This document shows positions 28,806 to 40,279 of a DNA stretch of 64,000 nt, piece after piece; within the stretch, counting starts at the first letter, position 1; every line of letters begins with the position of its first letter. Location: the NCBI GenBank assembly GCA_029449245.1, contig JANATF010000010.1:1240001-1304000 (forward strand), in the 5' to 3' direction. The notes below the pieces were generated by a model that saw only the letters and a list, made by a program, of their open reading frames with translations, did no database searches and was not told where the DNA came from. The DNA is from Mortierella alpina. Its lineage: Eukaryota > Mortierellomycota > Mortierellomycetes > Mortierellales > Mortierellaceae. A program made the position numbers and the translations under genes.

Positions 28806-30875
28806 TCAGTACCGAGACCGCTTCTTTGATCTCTCAGCAATGGAACCAGATGATGAGCGTACAGGTGGACTCTGGCTCCTGCTGCGACTAGAGCTGGGGC
28901 TTGATCTCTGACTCTGCCTGCCTGATGATCTCGATGTCGCCACATTAGGTCTAACCGTGCTATTGCGAGTTGTTTGCGGTTTACTGGATCTGGATGCGCT
29001 GCTGCTGCTGCTTGAGTTCCGATTATGAGAAGGATCAGATTGCTGCAAGTTTTTTTCCGATCGAGCACTATGATTTCGTGTCCTTGAGGTCGAAAACGCA
29101 GAGGATGTGGTGGTGGCTCGTGATGACGATCTCGAGACAGGTCCCGGACCAGAAGTAGATCCTGACCCTGATCCTGAAGGCATGTTAGAACTTCGTCCGG
29201 TGAGGGTTGCCCCTGGGAACGAAGATGAGACTACTGTGGATGAGGACCCCCCCGAATGATGTATGGCGCCACCTGAATGCTCCTGCAGTAACCCATCTTG
29301 ACGCCATTGTCCTCGCCTCTGCTCCAGATATCGGCCCATGACATCAGCCTGTTCCTGCTCCAGACTTGGTAAGGGGCGCAACCCCTTTTTAGACCGCAAC
29401 TGGTCGACCTCTTCCTTCAAAATTTTGTAATCGTTGTCCTTCAGTTGAGACACCTGCTGAGACAGTTGTTCCCGTTCTTTGGAGAGCTCCACTTCTGCTT
29501 GCGTGGTCTGATTAAAAGGTACAACAGAACATGTTAGTGATTATTTTCCTTCCATTCGACTGGGAGGGTTAGCATTGACAAGGGATATTAAAGAGATATT
29601 GCAACTTACAAGTTCAACATCCCTTTGGATTTGCTTCACCATGGCAATGTAGCGCGCCAGCTCTGACTGCAGCGATTTTCGTTCTACGCGGACTTCATCC
29701 AGAATACTCTCCTTTTCCTCAAGATTCTGGCTCAGATGAATGATCTGATCTTTCAAATGGAAGAGGTCTTCCTGTCTTATTCTATTGAGAAGGAAAGGTT
29801 GAATAAGATATAGGTTCCTCTCGTGCATGAATACTCGCTATAGCGAAGAAAATGAGACCCTTGATCCTTACTTCATTTGCTTCAGTTCCATTAGTTCAGC
29901 GACTTTTTCCTCTGGGTCTTTCTCCACTATTGAGGCGCCGTACGCCTTCAAACTGCTGCTGCTGTTGCCAAAAAGTCCTACACCGCCGTGTGCGAACCGA
30001 GGCGATGCCGCTTTGACTGAAGATCCTGGCAGTGATTTGGAGAGAGAACTTGATTTGATCGAAGAAAACGCAACAGGACTTTCAGCACCCCTATCAATAC
30101 AAATGATCAGTTCAAAATGCGTCGACAATTTGGCCTTGTTCAAGGAAGAACGACTGCATGACCCAAGTTACCTCCGCTTAGATGTTGAGGAAGGCTCCCG
30201 CCGAAACCGGACAGATTTCCTGATCTTCAGTGCAAGGTCTGGAGGTGCTGCCAGTGCCGCGATAAACTGTGGTCGGTGACTCTGCGGAATAAATAAATGA
30301 GCGACACACTGCGTTTTTCCTTGCTGTGGAATTCTAGGTGGTGGGGACAAGGGCGATCGTGCGGGTCCTATTGATGTACTCTGCGTTGGTATATTCATGC
30401 TGCCTGATGTTAGGACCGAGCATGGTGCGAAATCGTCGTGGGTGTGGAGGGTCGTGAAGGATTGTTCTAAGGGCATATGATTGCTACTCTGACTGTGATT
30501 ACTGGTGTCAAGCCTCGGTGTTTGCATATCGGGCGCATCCTCCCAGAAGCTGTCGCCCACGTGGTGCATCAAAGTGTCAATGGCTTCAGGAGCTGATCCG
30601 CGAGCAGCACTAGCTGTGAGCACGCTGTCTCCGGGCGGGCCACTGTGGTGGTGGTGGTCGCTTGATACTGTAAGGATATTGTGGTCTTCAGACTTTGTGT
30701 TATCGTGGATGTAATCCCGCGAGTAGCGGCGGGCTGGAGGATGACCAGACCTTGGAGGGGTTTCGTCGCGGGCTGGATCCCACATGGCCGTTAGGCACTT
30801 GGCACAGGCACAAGGGATTTGGCCAGAGAGGGTGCTATACACGCTTGGTTCGGTGTGCGGCAGGTTCTTGTCCAC
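28806..30875 (-). CDS. Coiled-coil protein with Ser-rich tail, function unknown
   Basis: Exons complement(join(28806..29507, 29610..29781, 29872..30090, 30172..30875)) give 598 residues, all joins GT-AG and in frame. The N-terminal ~235 residues are polar, with a small Cys cluster (IPCACAKCLTAMW) and a basic patch ALKIRKSVRFRRE. Residues ~290-400 form a long coiled coil running over three exons (EKVAELMELKQMK, LKDQIIHLSQNLEEKESIL, ELSKEREQLSQQV). The last ~180 residues are Ser/Arg-rich, ending SKKRSRY. The coil plus SR-like tail could fit a meiotic, centrosomal or RNA-processing scaffold; I see no defining domain. Confidence 0.75.
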
Positions 30876-31242
30876 ACGGGCGCAAGGCGCAATCTCCGAA
30901 CCTGACGGCTATGAGATACAGATTGTGCAGACGTTACGGTGTCCCATGCAGCAAGGGGCGTGTCTGCAACAGGCAAGCAAAGGTGGCAGGTGAGGATCGA
31001 TGGATATGGTGCAGAGCAAAGCGGAAGCGGATTGAAGAGTATATCCCCAAAAACGAGCGGTGTGTGACAGGACCAGAACACACCGGTGCTTTAGATCAGG
31101 ACAAGCCACTGGACGGTGGAATTGGCGCCCGGCAAGAGTCCACTGTCGACTGCACACAAGCACAGGCACCAAGGCGAATCTTGAAATCAGCATCCTGTCT
31201 TCACGCCCTTCGGTCTCTCTTCTCACATCCGCTGCACCTGCC
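30876..31242. other. Bidirectional promoter region
   Basis: The coiled-coil gene (minus) and the mitochondrial bL35 gene (plus) are divergent and share these 367 bp. Long plus-strand frames crossing it (for example 30695-31825) do not show protein-like composition and are shadows. Confidence 0.5.
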
Positions 31243-31613
31243 ATGGCATCATTCATCAGATCAACACTGGGTAAACACTGCCACGCATATGAAGAACGAC
31301 CACCACCCCAGGATCTGGACCGCAACAGCTAACCCGCTCTCATTCCCTTGTGTTTTTCGGAAATCCTTTAGCTCTCGCCTGGAGTCCTCTCAAGAACACA
31401 GCATTCGCCGCTGCATCACGAATGACTACTCCCGCAGCTCCCGCCACCTCAACGTCTGTCCTTTGCAACGCTGTCCGCCACATGAGCTACAAGCTCAAGA
31501 CCAATTCTTCCGCCAAGAAGAGGTATACCTTACCCGTTGTCCACTCCCGGCGTTGTATTTTCGTTTATTTTTCGATCCAAGGTCGTACAATCTTAGCATA
31601 CTTTCCTTGCTGA

Positions 31614-31645
<32 letters not shown>

Positions 31646-31825
31646 TGTGCGAACACTCCATGTAGATTTGTCGCTTTGCCTTCAGGAAAGTTCAAGCACT
31701 GGAGGGCAGGAAAGCGCCACATCAACACAGGCATGGATCGCGGTCGTCTCAACAAGGCCGGTATAGCCTCCTATGCCACCCCTCGCCAGTCAAAGCACCT
31801 TCGTCGCTTGATGCCTTACGCATAA
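31243..31825 (+). CDS. Mitochondrial large-subunit ribosomal protein bL35m
   Basis: Exons join(31243..31270, 31372..31522, 31666..31825) give 112 residues. The first ~45 residues are a basic, Ala/Ser-rich mitochondrial presequence. The bL35 signature follows: YKLKTNSSAKKRF with the split Arg codon at the second intron, then SGKFKHWRAGKRHINTG, and a C-terminal RQSKHLRRLMPYA. Bacterial L35 has the matching K-T-x-S-x-A-K-K-R-F and K-R-x-x-A-G-K-R-H blocks. It is a structural protein of the mitochondrial ribosome. The 28-nt first exon is short; its ATG is in a strong context (GCCATGGC). The second intron ends with a (CT)n run. Confidence 0.92.
31614..31645. repeat. (CT)n microsatellite in a bL35m intron
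   Basis: A CT dinucleotide run just upstream of the acceptor of the second intron; it also forms the polypyrimidine tract, so length changes could affect splicing. Confidence 0.85.
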
Positions 31826-32157
31826 GTACACCCTTTTCGGTTTTTTTCGAGGATCGAGCCATAGGATATCAGGCAGATATATAGACAGGAATCGGAGACG
31901 GAGGAATGACAATACACATTACACATATATAGATCCCAACTGTCAAGGACGTGATTTTCCGTATGTTATTGATACACTTGAAAAGGACGACGAAACATTG
32001 AAGGTGAAAGCGGGGGGTATAGCTGTCTATGAAGCGGTTGAAATGACAAGAGATGGACAAGTGGACAGGCATGAAAGGGGGAGGGGGTGCGAAAAGTTCC
32101 TGTTTTGTTTTCTCTACTGTGATGCCAGTAGGTTGCTTCCTTTTTCTTTGTAATTTC

Positions 32158-33552
32158 TCAGTGTTCATGATCAACCGACAAGATCAAAGGCACGATCATG
32201 CCTCCGATCACACAGAGGACCTCGACCACTGAGAGACCCTTGTCTCCACTCGAGCCTCCAACACTGTATCCTGAGGAGCTCCTCTCCGAGTTGTTCATCT
32301 CTGACATCACATGCATGGCCACATAAAGGAACGTGCCGCCCGAGAACAAGAGGAGCATACCCGTCCACCAATGCAAGGATGCCTCATCATGATTCCCGCT
32401 CATCTGAATAAAGATGTACGTCAGAATGGCACCGATAGGAGCCGCAAGTGAAAAGATGGCAACTTGTTGACGAGTCTGACGCCGAGAAAATCCATGCTGC
32501 AAAAGCACCGTCGAAAGTCCAAACGCCGCAGGGGCCTTGTGCAACATGATAGCCAGGAACACAATCAATCGGAGTTCTGGTCGAGAAGCCGAGGCACCGA
32601 GCGCAATCCCGTCTGCGGCTGCGTGGACGACCAATCCAATGGTGATGGGATTGCCACGCTTTTTGCTTCCAGAGCTCATTCCAACAGCAGAGGGCATGCG
32701 GATGTTGCCGTCGTCCAACTGCAGGTTGTGCAGTTCAGTAAAGTCAGCGACCGAGACGTGATTGTTGTGTCCATGGGCATGGGTCGGGCCCATCTGGTCA
32801 ATCAAGAACATGAGAATAAATCCAGCGAGAAGAGCCAGGCCGATATACTTGTGCACCTCCTCGCTCTCCTCGTCCTCACCAGTCTCCTCGTGTTCACCAT
32901 CGGGTTGTTGCTGTTGCTGTTGCTGCTTCTCCTGATCGTCGTTGATGGTGTCTTTGCCTTGCTGATCGCCAGTTGGGGCTACGCCAGTCTTATCGCCATC
33001 ACCGACATCCTGACGCTTCAAGAAAACGGGAGCATGGTTCTCGGTTGCCTGGGTCACATCCATCTGCACGATCCTATCGTCCTGGCGGGTCTTGAGCAAG
33101 TTCTCCTCAAAAGACGTTGCTTTAACTGCATCTGTGTTGAGCTGATCCTGCATCGCGACATAGACGTGGTCTCGCTCTGTGACAACTACATGCTCGTTGT
33201 CGCGCTTGAGAAGGCGTGAGGACTCTGCGGCCTTTAGAACACCGGGAATAAAGGATCCTACCGCTGCTGTGTCTGGGTGGAAGCTGGAACGCTTGATGGG
33301 CTGATTGTGACCGAGACCTGCACTACCCAGGGGTGACGGGGGAGCAGCAGGTTTTGGAACGCTGTAGAGGGTCTCGACACCCTCGGGAATGATGACGACG
33401 AGGGAGGTGCCGACGAGAAGACCGACGCCGAAGTTGGAGATGAGCTTGAGTCGGTCCTCGGAGAGATGGAACGAAAGAGGGATGTTGCCTGCCAGGAAGG
33501 ATGCCACCAGCATGGCGATGCAGAGCAGGATAAGGCCAAAGAATGGATCCAT
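32158..33552 (-). CDS. ZIP-family zinc/manganese transporter (ZIP9/ATX2-like)
   Basis: A single exon of 464 residues. The N-terminal helices read LLCIAMLVASFLAGNIPL, SFHLSEDRLKLISNFGVGLL and VGTSLVVIIPEGVETLY, the ZIP9/ATX2 pattern with the conserved Pro-Glu-Gly. A long polar loop with a poly-Gln stretch follows (about residues 200-230), then VHKYIGLALLAGFILMFLID, a His-rich loop (THAHGHNNH), and the signature pair VVHAAADGIALGA and MLHKAPAAFGLSTVLL that line the metal path in ZIP proteins. Yeast Atx2 acts in Golgi manganese homeostasis and vertebrate ZIP9 transports zinc at the Golgi, so a Golgi or secretory membrane location is likely here. Confidence 0.9.
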   Translation of the reverse strand: MDPFFGLILLCIAMLVASFLAGNIPLSFHLSEDRLKLISNFGVGLLVGTSLVVIIPEGVETLYSVPKPAAPPSPLGSAGLGHNQPIKRSSFHPDTAAVGSFIPGVLKAAESSRLLKRDNEHVVVTERDHVYVAMQDQLNTDAVKATSFEENLLKTRQDDRIVQMDVTQATENHAPVFLKRQDVGDGDKTGVAPTGDQQGKDTINDDQEKQQQQQQQPDGEHEETGEDEESEEVHKYIGLALLAGFILMFLIDQMGPTHAHGHNNHVSVADFTELHNLQLDDGNIRMPSAVGMSSGSKKRGNPITIGLVVHAAADGIALGASASRPELRLIVFLAIMLHKAPAAFGLSTVLLQHGFSRRQTRQQVAIFSLAAPIGAILTYIFIQMSGNHDEASLHWWTGMLLLFSGGTFLYVAMHVMSEMNNSERSSSGYSVGGSSGDKGLSVVEVLCVIGGMIVPLILSVDHEH

Positions 33553-33570
33553 GCTCGGTCTTGGGGCGGA

Positions 33571-33609
33571 ATCAGATGGGGATCAGATGGGGATCAGATG
33601 GGGGATCAG
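33571..33609. repeat. 11-bp minisatellite, three copies
   Basis: ATCAGATGGGG is repeated three times plus a partial copy, the third with one extra G, just upstream of the ZIP transporter start. Confidence 0.85.
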
Positions 33610-33909
33610 CTTAGGGTCAGATTAGAGTGCCAGGATGGGGACAGCGTGGCCAGACCCAGGGGAGGTGGGGAGTGTTACGGGTCAGAGGATGGGTGGATGA
33701 TGGGGTGTGCTGTTCCCGGGCTGGATGGAAGGGCGCGTTGCGGCAGAGGTCGTCTTGACAAGGGCAGGATGGATGAGGAATCAAAAAGATGCACTCGCAC
33801 GTTTCATCTCGAAACCTTGATATTGGAGTGCTGCACGCGCCCTTTAAGCCTGGATTTCTCAGCGTGTCTTTCTAAAAGCTCTACTGCATGTATTTTCGTA
33901 TCAGTGCTT

Positions 33910-34720
33910 CTACTCGACACCCACATAAAAGTGCGCCTTGCGGCGGTATTCGCGCTGCTTCCTCAGCCATGCGCGGTACTCGCTCACAGACTTGATCTTC
34001 TCGCCATAGTAGTCGGGAATAGGGTTGCGCACAGAATTCGCTGTGGGATCCGCACGGTTCTTGACAATGTGCTTGAAAAACTCCTTGTCCATCTATCAGT
34101 AAGAAGCGCAGAGTAGTACAGCGAATGAGATAGGGAGAGAGTCAGTTCTCGGATGCTTTTAGCGCTTGTGAATGCAAAGGAGAGATCCAATTATTGGATA
34201 GGAAATGTCCACGCCGAGGCGACAGTTGAACGGGTGATCAGTAATGTATCCGTGTCCTTACTCTATCGACAAGAGGCTTCGCCCGCGAGTTCACAGCTCT
34301 GAAGACCATGTTTCCAACCACAGGGCCGGTAGCCAGGCCAATAATACCAGCAGCGATGGTGCCTGCACCATAGACAACAACCTGATCCATACCGAAAATG
34401 GGTGTAGGATCAAAGTCCTGCTGGGCAAAGTAGTATCCAGCACCAACGAGACCAAACGCAGCGCATGGGATCATAAAGACGCGCTCATAGTTGCGGCGGG
34501 TCTTGCGCAGGGCAAAGTATGTGTTCCAGTCCATGGTCTCGTGTGGCTGCTCTAGAGCTGCCTTGGCGCTTCCTGCGTTACTGGTCTGAGCGTTCTTCGC
34601 AGGGGCTGAGGTCGTCAAGAGACGGCGGGAGCCGACTGTATTGACCGAAGATTTGACGAGGCACACACGCGGAGCCGCGCGGCCAGTCATGAGCGACATT
34701 CTGGTTGCTGCAGTTGCCAT
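33910..34720 (-). CDS. pam17: Pam17, subunit of the TIM23 presequence translocase motor
   Basis: Exons complement(join(33910..34092, 34262..34720)) give 213 residues. A mitochondrial presequence (MATAATRMSLMTGRAAPR) precedes the Pam17 core: MDWNTYFALRKTRRNYERV, two membrane helices (PCAAFGLVGAGYYFA and GAGTIAAGIIGLATGP) joined by DPTPIFGMDQV, then MDKEFFKHIVKNRAD and the highly conserved NPIPDYYGEKIKSVSEYRAW before a basic tail. Yeast Pam17 anchors in the inner membrane and organises the import motor at TIM23. The intron falls between Arg and Met in the matrix segment. Confidence 0.93.
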
Positions 34721-35283
34721 TGCCGTTGAGTCCTGTGTGTGAGGTTGAAAGTAATGTTCAAATGATCGGGACTGAGAGATCAGAAAAGAAAATGGTGGTG
34801 GGGTAGCATATGCAGTCGCAAAAGCTGTGCGTCAGCAAACCTTGATTGTTGATTTTGTGCAACGAGCGCGTTCATGTTCATAGAGACGTTGCCATTCCAC
34901 AGCAAAGAGAGGGTGCGAAAAAAGAACTTGAGAAGTCCATAGAAAAAGAGAACCGAAAAATAGGGCTAGTCGTTCATTCATCAACGATGGTAGGTAGCAA
35001 TGGCTGGTAAAAATAAAGAGCTGTTTATTTGCAAACTACGGATAAAATGAATTGCAAATGAAAAGTGGAATGGAGTAAAGATATGGACATGTCACGTAAG
35101 AAACTGGCAGGCGAAGGCTCTGTCAATGGGTGCTTATAAAGTTTGTCGTTATGTAAGAAGGTAATAGTTGTGTGTGGAACAGGAGTTCAGGAGTGCGCGG
35201 CCGCTATCCTTCCTTCCTGGGCTTCCTGACGATTTGTTTTTTTGGCCACGTTCCTGTGCGATATGACGCTTGTTTCGCATCCT
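34721..35283. other. Intergenic region, no gene supported
   Basis: Promoter of pam17 and 3' flank of the neighbouring minus-strand gene. No frame of interest. Confidence 0.45.
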
Positions 35284-35946
35284 TTACTCACGATGAAACA
35301 GGTCCAGGTTCTTTCTCCAGAGATCCTTGCCACCCCCGACATACATGCCATAGCCGCCTCCTTCGCTGTATCCAACACTGCCGGCATGGTTCTTTAGAAT
35401 GTCCTCGTCCCAGCTCTGGTGCCGTCGGCGTCTGGACTGACGGACCTTATAGCAGCTAAGCAATACAGCAGCAACGACGGCCATTAGGACAATGACCAGC
35501 AAGACAATCAGGCCGGGTGATAGTGCCTCATCGGCTTTGCCATTATTGTCGCTGGAGGCACCCTCGCTTGGGGTCGATGCCCCTCCAGTTCCATCAGCAG
35601 CGTCGGTTGTAGCCTTCTTCTTTGGAGGTGTGGTGGATGACGATCCACCACTGAGAGGGTTGAGCAAATCCCCAACAAGACTGGGCAAAGGTCCTGAGCC
35701 AGTCTTCGTAGTATCAGGACCAACGGGCGCAGCCGACGGTGTCGAAGGTGGTACGATGCTACCTCCCGGTGCAGGGGCAGGGGCAGGTTGACCGCCGATC
35801 AAATGGCCGATAAGATCGCGCTTGTGATTTGCAAGAGTGATATCTGAAGATTTCTGTTGGTGAATGGCTTGAACAGGTATGAAGGAGATGCTGACCAGCA
35901 TGAGTGTGCCCAAAAAGGCGTAGAGTGCGGAGCGTGAGACACGCAT
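35284..35946 (-). CDS. Signal-anchored single-pass membrane protein with mucin-like ectodomain
   Basis: A single exon of 220 residues. It has an N-terminal signal peptide (MRVSRSALYAFLGTLMLVSI, then SFIPVQA), a Pro/Ser/Thr/Gly-rich ectodomain of about 110 residues likely to be O-glycosylated, one membrane helix (SPGLIVLLVIVLMAVVAAVL), and a basic cytoplasmic stretch KVRQSRRRRHQSWDEDIL with a Gly/Tyr-rich tail. The plan resembles fungal cell-wall stress sensors (WSC/MID type), but I see no WSC cysteine domain. Function is unknown. Confidence 0.78.
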   Translation of the reverse strand: MRVSRSALYAFLGTLMLVSISFIPVQAIHQQKSSDITLANHKRDLIGHLIGGQPAPAPAPGGSIVPPSTPSAAPVGPDTTKTGSGPLPSLVGDLLNPLSGGSSSTTPPKKKATTDAADGTGGASTPSEGASSDNNGKADEALSPGLIVLLVIVLMAVVAAVLLSCYKVRQSRRRRHQSWDEDILKNHAGSVGYSEGGGYGMYVGGGKDLWRKNLDLFHRE

Positions 35947-36911
35947 GGTGCGATCGGTGGCGGGCGGAAAATGGGTACAGTACGAGGCGAGACGCAGGGA
36001 CTCGAGAACGTTAGACCAGGGATGCAGAAAGTAAAAAAGAGAAAGTGCGAAAGTGAGAGAGAAAAAGCAGCGAATGTTGGCGCTTCAAGGGGACACCAAA
36101 ATTATATGGATGGCCGATCTGACGGACGAGACCGGTCAAGATCCTAAAAAATGAGGAAAGGGGGGTCAATCAAGAAGAATGATGGTAGGCCAGTGAAGGA
36201 TGTGTTGTGGGACGCCGTTCGTTTGAGAGTGGGGGTTAAGGTGCTGAAGATGAAAGTGGGGTTTAATGCAGTAGAAAATGATGCTGTGCTCAGTGTTGCA
36301 GCGACTGCCGCGTTTATGTTGTCAATCCTTTAGTCTGCCGGAGCAGTTGTGGAAGAATGGAGGTTATGTGAGGTGAACCAAAGGACGAGAACAAAAGGCC
36401 AACTTTTCTCAAAAATGATACCTCCCTGGATGCATTAGGCGAGGTTCGCCTCCCAAAATCTTTTTTTAGGATGATGAGGATAGCAATGGTTGTCGTGTTC
36501 CTTGGATGGCTTGCTGTTAGTGCTCTCGGACATTTTGCTATTAACTTTTTTTCTCCGTCGTTGTGGTCCTTGCGTCCTTGCCTTCTGTTTCGTTAGCTAT
36601 GTGAGGCTACGCAAAGGGAAAACAGCATTCGAAAGAGCTCTCTGGATACCCCCGTGTATTATTCCAGCCAAGTGCAAGCTACTGGGCTGACTAAACGACA
36701 AGTGGACTAAGAGGAGCATCCAGGAGAACACCTCCTAGTTATTGTGCTCACTATCCGTATTGCACACGACTTCAACCCGCCCTCACGTTGCACCCCAAAA
36801 GATAGAACGCGACAGGTTTATACACGTGATTCAATATCATCGCACTGTCGTTTGCACAAGTCAAGCGGACATTTGAGTCATCAGCACCACTACTGTAACC
36901 ATTACTAGGGC
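35947..36911. other. Divergent promoter region
   Basis: About 960 bp between the membrane-protein gene (minus) and the CC2D1A homologue (plus). Purine-rich runs near 36030-36070 lie in the minus-strand leader. No gene or RNA is supported. Confidence 0.45.
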
Positions 36912-39900
36912 ATGTTTAGCTGGAAGAAACAGAATCCACCTTCGCAGCAGCGGCAGCGGCAACAGCAGCAGACCGTCGAGGATACAGAAGATTATAGTGA
37001 CATCATCGCACGGGGCTTGCGACTTGCTAACGAGGATGTTGCTGAAGGTGGTGGAGACGAGGACATGGACGACTATGGCGGTGAAGACCTAGGCGACATT
37101 GACCTGGACGACCCAGACTTGCTGGTTAGTTCGCCAACTGTTCCTTTGTACTGATCCTTGGTCCAGAGTTTGTAACGTTGGCAGGTGTTGACACACTGTA
37201 ATTGCCTTTCGTGTTTGGGATTAGGCAGAGCTACAGGGTCTGACAGGTGAAGGCCCTACACTCAAGGCAAACCCCGCAGCACAACTTAGCAAACCACCTC
37301 AAAGGGCCTCAGCACCGCAGGCTCCTCTAGTACGGGCCCGCCCCGCTGCGGCAGCAAAGCAATCGATGAATACTGCTCAGGCACCTGCACTGCAGTCAAG
37401 TAGTCAGCTGGCCTCGAACTCAATCGCTACGCCAACCTCTCTGTCAGGTCTCGCCGTGGATCTTGGAGGAGTCATGGACGATGGCGAGGATGACGAGGAG
37501 GTACAACTCACAGAAGATGATTGGAATGACCCCCATTTTTTGGTAAGATGAGTGTGTAAATTGAACGGATATGTAGCAAGCCCTGGTTTTGGTTATTAAC
37601 GGTTCTTGTTCGACCTTAGGCACAGCTGCAGTCCCTTGGCGGTCATGCTATACCACAGGACACGAAAGTTCAAGGCAACGCCCGATCGATCGAGGACACA
37701 AAAACGGCGTCCGTGGCAAAACCGGCAACCTCCAGCCAAGCAGTGACAAGAAACGATGCAATGGAGGATTACAAACCAAAGTCAGCTAGTTCCTCGATGA
37801 TTGGCATTGCGCCTCGGGACGACACCAACATTGATGAGGACGCTGACGGAGATACAGCCATGACTGACTACACTGCGCCTCTACGGTCCGAGTCCAGGCC
37901 AGCCAAGCGTCTGGAAGAGATTCCAAAAACGAACGGCAAGGATTTATTGCAGCGTTTGCAGACTCGGGAAGTTCAGTACAGGCGAGCGGCTGTTGAGGCC
38001 AAACGCGCAGGAGACATGGCTTTGGCAGGTGAACGACTCAAGACATATAAATCGTTGCAGGCATGGATTCGACTTGTGGAGGCGGGCGGATTTCTCGACT
38101 TGGAACTATACCCGATTCCCGATGAACCTTCGGCATCAACTGCGGCCATCACATCCGACGGAGATCGAGTCCGGGCGCCACCAAGCGCCACTGCTCCAGC
38201 TGCTCCAGCTATATCGCCGTCTAAACCAGGAGCGGATGCACCCAGTTCTTATGCACCGCCCATCTCCTCACCGGCACCCGAGGCGACGACACACGTTAGC
38301 AGCAGCATTGCAGAGGCTTCCGCGGACGACCTGAGAAGCGGATCAAACGTACGAGGCGGTGGAGGTATCGAATTCCGGCAATTGGCGCCCGACGATGACT
38401 TTCAGATAGTGTCTAGTTCGGGCGCGGACACGTACGACATGCTGGAATCTCAGCTTGAATCACAAATCAAGATGTGTGCGACAACCTGCCAGTATTATTA
38501 TCTCGCCGGCGACAAACAAACTGCCCTCGAGTTCCACAAGCTGAACAAAACCTTCAAGACGGATTTGGTCTCGTTGCAGTCATACCGGAGTCATGGCAAA
38601 AAGGCGCCAGCTTTCCACTTTCAAGACGTGCGTTTCGAGTTGGAAATTGGATTCTACCAAGAGATTGGGCTAAACGATTTGTCACTCAGCATCATCAGGG
38701 CGTGGGACCTGTCTCACAAGGACGTGCAACCTTCGGATATTGAAGCATATGTGGTGTGGGATTTGGGCTGGCCAACGGAGAATATGGCTGGAGCTGGTTC
38801 AGGCAAAGGAACCAGCCCAACAATCAAGAAGACGCCGAAACCCGATTTCAATTACTCGAAAACTCTTGGCATCGAGCGCTCGAGAGCCTTTCAGCGGTTC
38901 GTCGAGAGGAGAAAGGTTACTTTCGAAGTGTGGCACTACCGCGGCATGCTCTGGAAGGATTATTTGCTCGGTCGTGCCCAGGTCCCACTGCAGGCGCTGC
39001 TGAACCACTCCGAGATCAACGAGATAATTCCGGTAAGAACTCTAGTCCACATTGTCTTGTCAGTTTCTTCTCTATGAGATATTTATTCTCATCATTTTCC
39101 TGTACGCCTTACCACATCTAGCTTGTGGACCCTACCACACGGCGTAACACTGGAGGGAAAATTGAGGTCCGGATTCGGCTACAACGCCCACTTTTGAAGC
39201 CAGAGATTGCGGTCAAGGAAGAGAAGTGGCTGGTAATTGACGAGTTCAACTCTGGAGGATTGGGATTCCCATCTCCTATTTCTGCAGCACCGGCAGTGCG
39301 GTTAGGTGGTAGTCCAGTCTCGGGAAGGGCAGGGACACCAGTCGGCAAGACCACCACCAAAGCAACGGCAGTGGCTTCGACTGGCAGGACAGCGTCTAAT
39401 GCAACACCAGCGATATCGTCGCCTACAGCAGCCTCCGTTTCGGGACGAGCGCCCACTTTGGCAGCCTCCAAGGAGTCACCCAAACCTGCGGCGTCCATTG
39501 GACAACAGCCAGCGCCGTGTCCAGAGCCGGCACCGGCGGCGCCTCGACAGCTAAGTCCTGCTCCAGGTTCGTCTGCTGCAAAGGCCAAGCCTGCCTCCTC
39601 AGTGCCATCCCCGGCAGTAGAAACAGAGCAGGATGAAAGCGCGTCAGACAAAGCATTGAATGAGCTCAACAATGTGGAGCTACTGGTCTCAAACACAGTG
39701 CTTGAGCACGAGATCGAGGAGGCACAGAGACTGATCCATGACGCCAAGGCAGTTGGGAACCACGAAAGTGCAGAGGAGCATCAGGACCGGCTCACTCAGT
39801 TGGAGATCAAGATGAAACTGCTGGTGCTGCAGGTGCAGACGGGCCAGCTGACGATGGAGGCGTACTGCCTGGCTGTCAACTCTAGGATATCGAAGGACAA

Positions 39901-40039
39901 GAAGCTGGCGATTGAGTTGAAGAAGCTGGGCATGGTGCCTGAAGCCAAACGTGCACTTGCACGGTCAAAGATCATGACCCAGGAGATGAAGGAGGTTGAG
40001 GAGGCGATGGCTGCTCAGGAAGACGAAGGTGCTGAATAG
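36912..40039 (+). CDS. CC2D1A/Lgd homologue (DM14 and C2 domains)
   Basis: Exons join(36912..37124, 37225..37542, 37620..39032, 39122..40039), all phase 0, give 953 residues. The N-terminus is acidic with two modules ending DDPDLLAELQGL and NDPHFLAQLQSLGG, each cut by an intron at the same point, which suggests exon duplication. A DM14 domain follows (LLQRLQTREVQYRRAAVEAK, then GERLKTYKSLQAWIR), then a disordered linker and a second DM14-like stretch (QIKMCATTCQYYYLAGDKQT). The C2 domain starts near FHFQDVRFELEIGF and continues with SLSIIRAWDLSHKD and KVTFEVWHYRGMLWKD. The C-terminus is a coiled coil. Animal CC2D1A/Lgd bind ESCRT-III CHMP4/Shrub through DM14, so a role in endosomal ESCRT-III control is likely. 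Confidence 0.88.
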
Positions 40040-40279
40040 ACGCAGTCAAGGCACATATAAAGCGCATATCATTTTTGTACAACATGGTGCGCGCTTGATT
40101 TTGGATTCATTTTTTTTCCAGTGCTCCTCGAGTCTCATCGCATTCCCAAAGGGCATCTTTTTTTTCGCTCACTTGTCACCTTTCGCTCTGCAGGAACCAG
40201 GTTGGCATCATCGCAGGCAGGCTGCGAAACATCCCTCCGCTCGCCTTACCCCCTTTGGCACTCGACATCTGCCCTGAGA

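Noticed and set aside
30695-31825. A 376-residue plus-strand frame
   Set aside because: It crosses a divergent promoter and runs in another frame over the bL35m exons; its composition is not protein-like.
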